From: a virus
Strand: one strand, 5' to 3'
Length of the DNA stretch: 31,919 nucleotides
IMG/VR virus record: IMGVR_UViG_3300025300_000055
Location: 1 to 31,919 of that record
Position 1 is the stretch's first letter. Each line of letters opens with the position of its first letter. The notes under the pieces are model-generated. The model was not told where the DNA came from and searched no databases. It worked only from the letters and a program-made list of their open reading frames with translations. The translations under genes were made by a program, and so were the position numbers. Positions 8,628 to 16,792 of this stretch are shown piece after piece.

Positions 8628-9920
8628 ATGGCTTTAACATTAGAAGAACTACGAGACCGGTTAAGATTTAGACTGGGTGACCCTAGTGGTAACTTTATCA
8701 GTAAAGATGTGGTCTATTCCGGTGGTTCGGCCACTGATGAAGAAGCCAAGGTGATCAACGATTCAGCTCGGAAACTAACAGCCGATCTGTATCGGAACGG
8801 TGTTTCGATGTTGACCGGGCGAAAGAAACTGGCCATCGAACCCAATAAACGAGAATACGCCTTACCAGAAGACCTGTTAGGTGTCCAAGAATGCTTCTGG
8901 GAGGATTCAACGACCCGCTACGAGATTAAACAACGTCCGTTGCAATCCTTCAGAGATTTGGACAGTACCGACATCCAGCCCAGATATTTCGATGTTTTTG
9001 GTCAGACAGCCGAGATAATTAACGCTAGAATTTGTAACAATACAAACGATTCCACCACCGTGGCCACTATCGATGTAGCTAGTGCCGGTGATTATCAGGC
9101 CAACTTCGATACCGGTAGCGTGGTCACTGGACGCGATAAGATCTTTAATCTGAGTGACGGTAGCAGTGGGACCATCACCACAACAGCTCTCACATCGATG
9201 ACAGCTTCAGCCGGCTTAACTGGTGGTAAAACCAACACTTTCAGACCAAACGACCGCATACAAATCGAGAGAGCTGAGAAAACCTTGTCTTTGTTCCATA
9301 TAAACCCATTGGTATCCGACTCCAGTTACACCACCATTGCCGACGGTGTTACCACTGCCTTTACACCTACTACTCCCTACTATCTCTATGGGGCTAAGGT
9401 GTCACTATCATCCGTAGGCACAGATACACACCCCTTGAAAGTTTATCTTGAGGATGGGACCAATACGGTAGATGTCACATCTATCGATAGTCGTTCTGTG
9501 GCTACGCATGAAGTGGTGTTTCCTAACAACAAGATCTTGGATACAGACAATACCTACACGCTTTTCGTCGGCGGTTCTCACGATACTGGTAATGTTGTCA
9601 GCAGTTACGACATCTTGGGGTTTAATGGTAACGAACGTCTCAACATCTACTATGCTCGATACCCGATGAAGATGGGAACCTCGACCTATAGTGCTACCCG
9701 TTTGAGTGATCGACTGGAACTTCCAGAGACCTGTTTGGAGGCTCTGATCAATCAAGCTGTCTCGATGGCTAGTTATAAAGCTGAGGGTGGTATTAACAAC
9801 GAATCGGCTCAGGCATTAGCTATGTATGAGATGGAAGTCAATAAGTTGGTCCGATTCCAGAGGACGCGTAACATCAGAGGATCACGTCAGGTCAAGAATG
9901 TGATGTACTCGGCTTACTAG
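8628..9920 (+). CDS. Head-to-tail adaptor protein (gp4-like) with beta-domain insertion
   Basis: This is the probable adaptor ring that binds under the portal and closes the filled head. The N-terminal helix TLEELRDRLRFRLGDP, the following EEAKVINDSARKLTADL, and the C-terminal helical pair (ETCLEALINQAVSMASYKAE...ALAMYEMEVNKLV) together make the all-helical adaptor core seen in phage adaptor families. Between about residues 150 and 340 lies a Thr/Ser/Asp-rich, beta-like segment that interrupts this core. Classical gp4-type adaptors are about 160-220 residues, so at 430 residues this protein is roughly doubled by the insertion. The insert may be a surface-exposed decoration. It ends one base before another ATG and 4 bases before the repeat protein. 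Confidence 0.7.
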   Translation: MALTLEELRDRLRFRLGDPSGNFISKDVVYSGGSATDEEAKVINDSARKLTADLYRNGVSMLTGRKKLAIEPNKREYALPEDLLGVQECFWEDSTTRYEIKQRPLQSFRDLDSTDIQPRYFDVFGQTAEIINARICNNTNDSTTVATIDVASAGDYQANFDTGSVVTGRDKIFNLSDGSSGTITTTALTSMTASAGLTGGKTNTFRPNDRIQIERAEKTLSLFHINPLVSDSSYTTIADGVTTAFTPTTPYYLYGAKVSLSSVGTDTHPLKVYLEDGTNTVDVTSIDSRSVATHEVVFPNNKILDTDNTYTLFVGGSHDTGNVVSSYDILGFNGNERLNIYYARYPMKMGTSTYSATRLSDRLELPETCLEALINQAVSMASYKAEGGINNESAQALAMYEMEVNKLVRFQRTRNIRGSRQVKNVMYSAY

Positions 9921-9924
9921 ATGA

Positions 9925-11097
9925 ATGAAATGGCGACCTGTTCCCACTCCAGATCGGTTTCTGAAAGAGGTTGTACCCCAGACCATTACTCTGACTGCTG
10001 CGGTAGGGGTTTCTGTTGGCCTTGGCGACCACACTCACAGTATAGAGAATCCGGTTACAGCTACCTTCAACCTACCAAAATTGTCGGCATTTATCAATCT
10101 GACCGACCGTTCCGCGGCTCAAGGGGTGGATGTCAGCCGAGTTATCGGTCTCTACAAGATGGTTTCATCCATCGGTTTAGGCGACCATGCTAGCATTGCT
10201 GAGAACGACTTATCCTCCACTATCACACTCTACAAGATGGAGAGCTCCATCGAGTTGGGTGATAATGCGGGGGTGGCTGAGACTAATATTACGGCCGGTG
10301 TTGAACTCTACAAGATGGAGTCGTCTATCGGCTTGGGCGATAATACCCAGGTGGACGAAAACAATGTGGCTAGCACCATCACTCTCTATAAAATGGAGGG
10401 GTCTGTCGGGTTGGGCGACCATAGCCATGTTTATGAAGATAATGTCACTGGGATTATCACACTCTATAAGATGGAGTCGTCAGTCAGGTTGGGCGATCAC
10501 GTCTCGATGGATGAGACCAATTATGCTAACGTTATCACCTTGTATAAGATGGAATCTTCTGTTGGCTTGGGCGATCACAGTGATGTTGATGAAAATAACG
10601 TGGTTAGTATCATCACTTTGTATAAGATGGTGTCTTCCGTCGGTCTGGGTGATCACGCTCAATTGGATGAAAACAATGTTGTTAGGACTATCACCCTGTA
10701 TAAGATGGGAACATCGATGGGGTTGGGCGACCATAGTCAGGTGGATGAAACGGATGTGGCTAACATCACTACCCTGTATAAGATGGAGTCATCGGTCAGC
10801 CTGGGCGATCATAGTCAATTAGATGAGAACGATGTTGCTAATACCACAACTCTCTACAAGATGGAATCTTCGGTCGTATTGGGTGACCATTCTTCGGTCG
10901 ACGAACATAACCAACCTAACGACCGCGTTACCGACGGTGTTTATTTCAAAATTAGTGTTCGTGATAGCGTAGACTCTGAGGAACAAAATAACCCAAGTGA
11001 CAGAGCCTCTAGTAAAGTCGATTTCTACATCCGGGTTGACGACAGCGTTGCAGCCTATAGCCAATCCCAAGGGTCAGGGTCAGGGTCTGGGCCTTAG
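9925..11097 (+). CDS. Virion-region protein built of 26-residue tandem repeats
   Basis: This 390-residue protein consists almost wholly of a 26-residue repeat. Ten close copies cover residues 76-335, each of the form LYKMESSVGLGDHSQVDENN plus a six-residue Thr/Ile/Val tail. Two diverged copies precede them (24-75) and two follow (339-390), ending in a GSGSGSG tail. Key positions are Leu1-Tyr2-Lys3-Met4, Gly11-Asp12 and a Glu near 18. The regular hydrophobic/turn alternation suggests a beta-solenoid or stacked beta-hairpin rod. It lies between the adaptor and the nozzle genes, so a tail or neck component is likely, but no known family was recognised. Codons differ between copies although residues are kept, implying selection on the protein. 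Confidence 0.7.
   Translation: MKWRPVPTPDRFLKEVVPQTITLTAAVGVSVGLGDHTHSIENPVTATFNLPKLSAFINLTDRSAAQGVDVSRVIGLYKMVSSIGLGDHASIAENDLSSTITLYKMESSIELGDNAGVAETNITAGVELYKMESSIGLGDNTQVDENNVASTITLYKMEGSVGLGDHSHVYEDNVTGIITLYKMESSVRLGDHVSMDETNYANVITLYKMESSVGLGDHSDVDENNVVSIITLYKMVSSVGLGDHAQLDENNVVRTITLYKMGTSMGLGDHSQVDETDVANITTLYKMESSVSLGDHSQLDENDVANTTTLYKMESSVVLGDHSSVDEHNQPNDRVTDGVYFKISVRDSVDSEEQNNPSDRASSKVDFYIRVDDSVAAYSQSQGSGSGSGP
10150..10929 (+). repeat. Ten tandem 78-bp units encoding the 26-residue repeat
   Basis: Units begin at 10150, 10228, 10306, 10384, 10462, 10540, 10618, 10696, 10774 and 10852, each opening with a Leu-Tyr-Lys-Met codon block (CTC TAC AAG ATG and synonymous variants). The period is exactly 78 bases with no insertions. 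The DNA copies have diverged mostly at synonymous or surface positions. The repetition also keeps other frames open, which explains long spurious frames on both strands here. Confidence 0.95.
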
Positions 11098-11107
11098 GGG
11101 TGAGGCC

Positions 11108-11851
11108 GTGGTTACAGTTCGTGACCATCGGGGTCGAGTTAAAGGACAGCAGACCATCAACAACAGCCTGACAGATGAGGTCCGGGTTAATTTGATGAAG
11201 AAGATCACAGACGGAGATGCCTACCCTGAGATATTGGTTCCGGTACGAATTATCTGTTTGTTGAGCAATATGTATTGGACTTCAATGGAGATGGTCGGGA
11301 CTAATCACTCTACCAGTGGTGTTGTTAATAATCAGGTCACAACTGAGTTCAGTATCAGTGGGTCAAAACCTCTCGGCACCTTTGACGGTTCGGCTTCAAT
11401 CTCCACTGTTTACCTGTTATCTAATTCGTCCCAAATTGGGTCAGCTACTGGGGATGAGATCGACCCTAATGTGCAGATCGATGATAACGACACCATTGAC
11501 GTGACTTATAAGATAATACTAAGCCGCTCACCGGATGTTAGTGATGATTTAATGGTTCGGTTAGGTGACATCTTACGTGGCGTGGATCAGAATGTAACCA
11601 TCAGTAGGGCCAGCCTGTATAACGGTGCCACTCACTTACAACAAACCGCCTTTACGTTACAGTGGGGTGGAACCAGTAGCTCAGCTAATATCAGATTTAA
11701 CACCATCACCAGTTTACCAGATATAGCCACTTTTTATATCTATGAGGGGTCGGGCATAACGACCAAGGTTTATAGTGAAGCTATCACTGTCGATGGTTGG
11801 GGTAGCGGTGATAATGTGATCGTACCATTTTCAATTAGTTTGACGGCATAA
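11108..11851 (+). CDS. Beta-rich virion protein, paralogue of the next gene
   Basis: Downstream of the repeat protein, this frame encodes 247 residues from GTG 11108, which has a good AGGGG site 7 bases upstream. The frame is open further back, to GTG 10997, giving 284 residues and a 101-base overlap; CTG 11087 would match the paralogue's start best. It is clearly related to the 11863 gene. Shared elements include RGEAVVTV/SGQAEITI at the start, DDNDT followed by a beta strand in the middle, QN(V/I)T(I/M)S, and GDNVIVPFSISLT at the end. The predicted structure is all beta. A role in the tail, perhaps as a ring or spike partner of the repeat protein, is inferred from position. Confidence 0.65.
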   Translation: MVTVRDHRGRVKGQQTINNSLTDEVRVNLMKKITDGDAYPEILVPVRIICLLSNMYWTSMEMVGTNHSTSGVVNNQVTTEFSISGSKPLGTFDGSASISTVYLLSNSSQIGSATGDEIDPNVQIDDNDTIDVTYKIILSRSPDVSDDLMVRLGDILRGVDQNVTISRASLYNGATHLQQTAFTLQWGGTSSSANIRFNTITSLPDIATFYIYEGSGITTKVYSEAITVDGWGSGDNVIVPFSISLTA

Positions 11852-11862
11852 GGAGATTTTCG

Positions 11863-12732
11863 ATGTCAGGATTATCAGGCCAAGCAGAAATCACGATCAC
11901 TAAACCGGATGGTCGACAGATTAAGCAGGTGATTAAGAATAATATAGTAGACAATGTTTATAATGAGTTGAGGGGTCAGATCGTTAGTAGTGGCGATGAT
12001 TATATAAGTGGGGGGCTGATACCGACTCGGATCAAGATTACGCTCAACACTGGGGCCGTTTATTTGGCACCGTCTTCCAATGTTAGCGACGGTGGTATCA
12101 GCCTGGGTACAAATGTTTATGCGGAGTATTCCATACTAACTGCTCCGACGGGGGCTACTTTTGATACTGGCGGAGGTCCGATAGATGGTTACGTTTCGCG
12201 TGTTGACCTGATGGCTGAGAACGGGACCACAATAGTGGCGACGGCTGATACGTCGAACAACACTTTTACTCCCACCAGTACCGGGATCGCCACTGATGAT
12301 GTAATCGATGATAATGACACTGTATCCTGTACCTATCGAATCCAGTTTCAGGGTTACACCGACAGTAGTCAAGAGTATGTGCATCGACTGTTACGGACCA
12401 TTCAAGGTACGGCTCAGAATATTACTATGAGCATCTATCGCTTAACCGATGACGATGGAGATCAGTTGAAAACGGGTGAACTCTCAGTAGCTGGGTTGAC
12501 CACGGATGACGGTACTAACGCTTATACCATTCTGGGCACAGTTATCACAGCAAAAGTGCCAGATACTCCGGTCAACCTGGAGATACTGACATCTGATAGT
12601 ATTCGTATAATGAATAAGGATCTATTAACTGGTCTGGGTAACGATACTGACTTAGAAACCTTTAGTGATGGGGATACAGTAATCGTTCCCTTTGAGTTCA
12701 CCTTGACCCAGTTAATAACGGCAGTCACCTAA
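11863..12732 (+). CDS. Beta-rich virion protein, second paralogue
   Basis: This 289-residue protein has an AAGGAG ribosome site and ATG 11863, so its start is clear. It aligns along its length with the preceding gene: GLSGQAEITITKPDGR at the N-terminus, IPTRIKITLNTG, DDNDTVSCTYRIQFQG, AQNITMS and the terminal DGDTVIVPFEFTLTQ. The two genes therefore arose by tandem duplication and then diverged strongly. The composition is Thr/Asp/Gly rich with regular beta strands and no catalytic motif. Placed directly before the nozzle gene, it probably belongs to the tail hub or to tail-attached spikes. Its family is not recognised. Confidence 0.7.
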   Translation: MSGLSGQAEITITKPDGRQIKQVIKNNIVDNVYNELRGQIVSSGDDYISGGLIPTRIKITLNTGAVYLAPSSNVSDGGISLGTNVYAEYSILTAPTGATFDTGGGPIDGYVSRVDLMAENGTTIVATADTSNNTFTPTSTGIATDDVIDDNDTVSCTYRIQFQGYTDSSQEYVHRLLRTIQGTAQNITMSIYRLTDDDGDQLKTGELSVAGLTTDDGTNAYTILGTVITAKVPDTPVNLEILTSDSIRIMNKDLLTGLGNDTDLETFSDGDTVIVPFEFTLTQLITAVT

Positions 12733-12733
12733 A

Positions 12734-14878
12734 ATGAAGAAGATCTATAAGCTAGACAACTTCAGTCGGGGTATCAACGAGAACTTGAGCGAAGCGGCCG
12801 ACGACATCAAGAACTTTAACGTTCGTATCGATGGGGCTTTGGTTACTCGACCCGGTATCGATTTCGGTGGTAATGGGGGTGATTCCTTAGCCTATTATGG
12901 CAACCCACCAGGAGAGGGGCCGACCGGTACCGGAACCATGACCAATGTGGTTCAGGTTTTCTTTATCCAGGGTCGTCGTTACATCCAAACTACCACCGGG
13001 TTATGGTATAGCGGCATTTCAACCTCCTGGCTAGTCAGTAACCAGACCGGTGACATCACTGACGCTAACTTATGGACCACAGACTATTGGGCTGAGAAAT
13101 ATCATGTAGTGGTAGCTAATCAGGATCGAGCTTTCTTAGCCAACGGTAAATGGCAGTTCTGGATCGATGCCAGGACCAGTGAAAACTATCCCAAAATCTA
13201 CCGCTGGGGGATGGATGCGCCACCCTTCGCGGCCAGTAATATTGAAGTCAACACAGCCGCAACCCAAACCGGTGGAACCATCGAAGCCGGGTTCTATGCT
13301 TATGCTATCTGCTTTCAAAACGCTTTCGGCGGGCTGAGTCCGTTGTCAGATCGGGTGGTAGTGGAACAGGAGAAGGATGGTGAAGACGGACACAAGAATA
13401 AAGCTATCATCACCCTGTTGAACACTGGCACCAACCCCATCCCGACTGATACACAGATAAAATACATCAACCTGTACCGAACGGACAAACAAGCCCCCAT
13501 CCCGGCCGATGCTAGTGAGATAGAAGGAACCTTAGCCCAGAACGCGCCACTGAAACTGATTCGTCAGCACGATATTTCTGTACCTATTGGAGATCCTTCA
13601 ACTTATCCATCCATCAACCATCAAGACACCGACGCTACTCGATCCTATGGGGTTTCGATGTTGTCTAGCACCGAATTTGCCAGTAAACCCCCCTCCAGTC
13701 TGAACCATATCGTGTTATATGCTGGTCGGATATGGGGTAGCATGGTGGAAGATGCCAGCCATTTAGACGAGACAACTACAGCCAGGGCTAATCTACCTGA
13801 TAACGGAGATATGCTGTGTTTCTCAGCTATCGATGAGACAGCGGCTCCATTATACGATATTTGGCCTTTGGTTAAAAGTAAGGACCAGGGTGGTTGGCTG
13901 ACCGATGGTGCAGAATCACCAGCTATTCCTCATCAGATCAAAACACGCGACGTTATCCGAGCTATTGGTCACAGTCGTAACTATATTGCCATCTTCGGCG
14001 ATGCTTCCATTCAGTTAGGTAAAGGTCACGGGATTATTGAGGGTTTATATAATATCAGATTACCTAACACCGACTTAGACTTCTCGGAGTTCATCGATTC
14101 CATCGGTGGTAAAGATAGGTGTGTGGGTGAGATGAATGGTAACCTATATTTCCTGTCTCCGGCTGATACCCGTATCTACCGCTTGGATGTGAATGGTCAA
14201 ATCACTTGGATTTCGGCCCCCATACAAGGAGCTTTGAACGATCACGGTGAATCTAAGATCAAGAATATCGTGGCTGATGATGGTCTGGTTTATGTCTTGA
14301 TTGTGGCCAGTAGTGGCCAGTCAGATCTATATGTTTATGAGGAGTTTCGTAACACCTGGACTCGGTTCGATGTGGGTGATAAGAATCTGTCGAACCTGGC
14401 TGTTAATACCTTAGAGAATACTTATGTCAGCCGTGGGAACAACCATTTCTCCTCTCCATCATCGACCACTTATGCCAGTGGTAGCCCCGCCTTGTATGCA
14501 ATGGGTGAGAAGTCGGGTATCACGGTGTTGTATCGGTTGTTTGATGATGAGGCTGAGACTGACGATAACTCTAGCGTGGCTGTCAGCTACACTTCCGAGG
14601 AGTTTGTCTTCGCCCGACCCACCACAATCGACACTGTTCGAGTGGGTATCGATGGGACTGCGGCTAATGTCTCTCTGAAAATCGATGTCGATGGAGAGTC
14701 TGAATCGGTAGTGATTCCCAATCCAGCTTCGTCGGTTGGTCCTACAGTCTATACTCTATCCAAATCCAACAACTACACTATTCGCCCCTTCGCTCGTGGA
14801 AACAGATTCAAAGTTAAGTTCGAGTTAAGTGGTGTCCAAACAGTAAGATTCTTAGAAATACAGTTTAGGGGGAAATAA
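12734..14878 (+). CDS. Tail nozzle / stabilisation protein (P22 gp10-like by position)
   Basis: The 714-residue product has the features of the large podovirus tail tube (nozzle) proteins that sit below the adaptor and plug the filled head. The N-terminal motif NFSRGINENLSEAADDIKNFNVRIDGALVTRPG is the typical opening of this group (read as NFSRGINEN, then FNVRIDGALVTRPG). The central part has WD/propeller-like repeats with YHVVVANQDRAFLANG, HIVLYAGRIWG and YIAIFGDASIQLGKG. The last 150 residues form a beta sandwich. The length and the gene order adaptor, tail proteins, nozzle, ejection proteins match P22-like phages. The gene starts 1 base after the previous stop, and its TAA overlaps the next ATG. 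Confidence 0.75.
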   Translation: MKKIYKLDNFSRGINENLSEAADDIKNFNVRIDGALVTRPGIDFGGNGGDSLAYYGNPPGEGPTGTGTMTNVVQVFFIQGRRYIQTTTGLWYSGISTSWLVSNQTGDITDANLWTTDYWAEKYHVVVANQDRAFLANGKWQFWIDARTSENYPKIYRWGMDAPPFAASNIEVNTAATQTGGTIEAGFYAYAICFQNAFGGLSPLSDRVVVEQEKDGEDGHKNKAIITLLNTGTNPIPTDTQIKYINLYRTDKQAPIPADASEIEGTLAQNAPLKLIRQHDISVPIGDPSTYPSINHQDTDATRSYGVSMLSSTEFASKPPSSLNHIVLYAGRIWGSMVEDASHLDETTTARANLPDNGDMLCFSAIDETAAPLYDIWPLVKSKDQGGWLTDGAESPAIPHQIKTRDVIRAIGHSRNYIAIFGDASIQLGKGHGIIEGLYNIRLPNTDLDFSEFIDSIGGKDRCVGEMNGNLYFLSPADTRIYRLDVNGQITWISAPIQGALNDHGESKIKNIVADDGLVYVLIVASSGQSDLYVYEEFRNTWTRFDVGDKNLSNLAVNTLENTYVSRGNNHFSSPSSTTYASGSPALYAMGEKSGITVLYRLFDDEAETDDNSSVAVSYTSEEFVFARPTTIDTVRVGIDGTAANVSLKIDVDGESESVVIPNPASSVGPTVYTLSKSNNYTIRPFARGNRFKVKFELSGVQTVRFLEIQFRGK

Positions 14879-15462
14879 TGGCAGATTATTCGGGCGAATA
14901 TAAGAGCAAGAAGAAATGGTGGTCCGATAACCAAGGTAAAGCCTCGTTAGGAGAGATCGTGTCTTTCGGTTTAGCACCTAATAAACCTGATATGGGTGAA
15001 TACGCCTTCAATCGTCGCAAAGCCTTCGAGGATATGGCCGGCCAGTATACCGGTGAAGCTATGCAGGGTGCTAGCGCTATCGGTCAGCTAACTGGTCAGG
15101 GTATGAATCGACGCGGGTTGGGTGACAGTCCGTTAGGGGCTGGAATCACAGCCGGCACACAGAACCAAGCTATCCAACGTGCCATTGGTGAACTCAACCG
15201 GATGAGGTCGCAGATGGAAGGTGAAATCTCCGAGCGGGGATGGCAACAGAAAATGATGGAGTATCAGATGGAGATGCAGATGTTGTCTGATTTCATCGGT
15301 CTATTCAGTACCGCCACTGGGAGTTACCTGGGCTACCAGGGTACTCCTACCGGTCAATTAACCCCACCATCAGGAGCGTTACCATCTCAGGGGGGTGGGG
15401 CACCTCTACCGGCCGGGAGTGACTGGTCAACATGGGCATCACAATCGAGGTATGATAGATAA
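14878..15462 (+). CDS. Small ejection-type virion protein
   Basis: This 194-residue protein has a basic, Trp-rich N-terminus (YKSKKKWWSDNQGK), Ala/Gly/Gln-rich helices (about 40-110), a Met/Glu-rich amphipathic helix (EYQMEMQMLSDFIGLFSTATGSYLG) and a Pro/Gly-rich tail. Composition and place, first of three consecutive genes after the nozzle, fit the smallest of the internal proteins that P22-like phages expel with DNA. The hydrophobic stretch near 135-155 could touch the cell envelope. The start codon shares one base with the preceding stop. Family assignment is by position; no motif is diagnostic. Confidence 0.55.
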   Translation: MADYSGEYKSKKKWWSDNQGKASLGEIVSFGLAPNKPDMGEYAFNRRKAFEDMAGQYTGEAMQGASAIGQLTGQGMNRRGLGDSPLGAGITAGTQNQAIQRAIGELNRMRSQMEGEISERGWQQKMMEYQMEMQMLSDFIGLFSTATGSYLGYQGTPTGQLTPPSGALPSQGGGAPLPAGSDWSTWASQSRYDR

Positions 15463-15463
15463 G

Positions 15464-16792
15464 ATGGCTAATACAGGATTAGTAATCGCTTCCGGGTTGG
15501 CTAAAGCAGTCGACAGTTTCTTCAAAGCTCGAAAGTTACGAGATCTCAACGCTCAAGCCCAGTCTATGGAACAGATCAAGTACCTGAAAGGGTTGGAAGA
15601 CCTGAATAACGCCAGGACACAGGGGGGTATTTTAACTCAGAAGAAGCAGCAGTCGGCGCAAATATTCCCCTATCAATTAACTGAGGCTGAGGGTCTTTCA
15701 TCTATAGCATCCGATGAGGCTAATTTAATGAGCCAACGGGTGGGCCTAACTAAGTTGCCAGAAAAACCGAGGGCGATAGATGAGATGATGCGTCTGAGTG
15801 CCATCCAGGGTCGATCTCTGACAGGTCCAGAGATCCAGGAGATGAGTGGGACACTGGCGGGAACAAAACTACAAACTGAGATAGATCGTGTTGGGGCTAT
15901 GAAGACACAGGCTGAGGAGCGCACCAAATATATCACCCAACAGGTGGCAACGAGTAAGGCTAGTGAAGGACTGATCAATCAGCGAATGGCCAACGTTCAA
16001 TATAAGAATTATGCGCTAACGAAATCGGCTGAGCCTTTAGGTGATCCCGTCTTCGACCAATACTTCCCACTAGCCACCGCTTTAATAGCTGATAAACATG
16101 ACCAGATCGCTGTTTATAAAAACTCTATCAGGGAGGAGTTATCTGACGGTCAAATAAATACAGCACAGGCGATGTTCCGAACAGCTACCAAGGGATCAAT
16201 GTCGGCCACTGGTCGAGACAAAATGCAGCGGATGGAAATCGCGGTGGAATCTACCAGCCGGATTAAAGATGAGTTAGATGAGTATTACCGCTTAGGTGGA
16301 TCGACCGGCATATTTGACGCTATGAAACAGACGTTAAGCGAAGGCGCGGCCTCTCAGGCATTCGAGAAAATAGCTGCTCAACAGATCCCAGCTTTACAGA
16401 GAGTGACATTAAGTATAAAGGATGAGTTTTTCAAGTTTCGACAAGCTGTCTCAGGAGCAGCGTTCTCAGATCAGGAGACTAAAGATTATTACAGTCTGTG
16501 GCCACAAGCCGAGTTGGCTCAATCGGTTAATGAAGGCCGGATCAATAGTATGCTGGAACGAGACAGTTTGAAGGTGGCTTATCAATATATGAGTGCGGCG
16601 GGTGTGCCGGATATTGAAACTGTAGAGAAGCTGATAGGCCAAATCTATCGTTACGATGTCTCTCAGGTGTCGAGGGTTCCTCTCACTCCAGAACAGGTAA
16701 AGGAAATGCAACAAGGGTGGGACAACCCTATAGGTCCGGCTAAAGCGGCTGAGGAACAGGACGCTAAGAGTCGTATTACGGGGGGTAAATAA
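15464..16792 (+). CDS. Helical ejection-type virion protein
   Basis: The 442-residue product begins at ATG 15464, just after the previous stop at 15462, with CGAGG upstream; an ATG at 15452 would add four residues. The protein is almost entirely helical and rich in Gln, Ala, Lys and Glu, with an N-terminal amphipathic segment (ANTGLVIASGLAKAVDSFFKARK) followed by long coiled-coil-like stretches. Such proteins form the trans-envelope DNA channel or internal core in podoviruses. It is the second of three ejection-type genes. Function is inferred from order and composition. Confidence 0.6.
   Translation: MANTGLVIASGLAKAVDSFFKARKLRDLNAQAQSMEQIKYLKGLEDLNNARTQGGILTQKKQQSAQIFPYQLTEAEGLSSIASDEANLMSQRVGLTKLPEKPRAIDEMMRLSAIQGRSLTGPEIQEMSGTLAGTKLQTEIDRVGAMKTQAEERTKYITQQVATSKASEGLINQRMANVQYKNYALTKSAEPLGDPVFDQYFPLATALIADKHDQIAVYKNSIREELSDGQINTAQAMFRTATKGSMSATGRDKMQRMEIAVESTSRIKDELDEYYRLGGSTGIFDAMKQTLSEGAASQAFEKIAAQQIPALQRVTLSIKDEFFKFRQAVSGAAFSDQETKDYYSLWPQAELAQSVNEGRINSMLERDSLKVAYQYMSAAGVPDIETVEKLIGQIYRYDVSQVSRVPLTPEQVKEMQQGWDNPIGPAKAAEEQDAKSRITGGK

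Noticed and set aside
9921-10193. ATG frame of 90 codons starting directly after the adaptor gene
   Set aside because: It overlaps the repeat gene in another frame, has low-complexity Cys/Arg/Ser content, and the 9925 frame shows clear repeat conservation.
10187-10822. Long frame of 211 codons on the + strand inside the repeat gene, and several minus frames over 10210-10734
   Set aside because: They arise because the exact 78-bp period keeps stop-free frames stop-free. Their products are Trp/Ile-rich repeats with no start signals.
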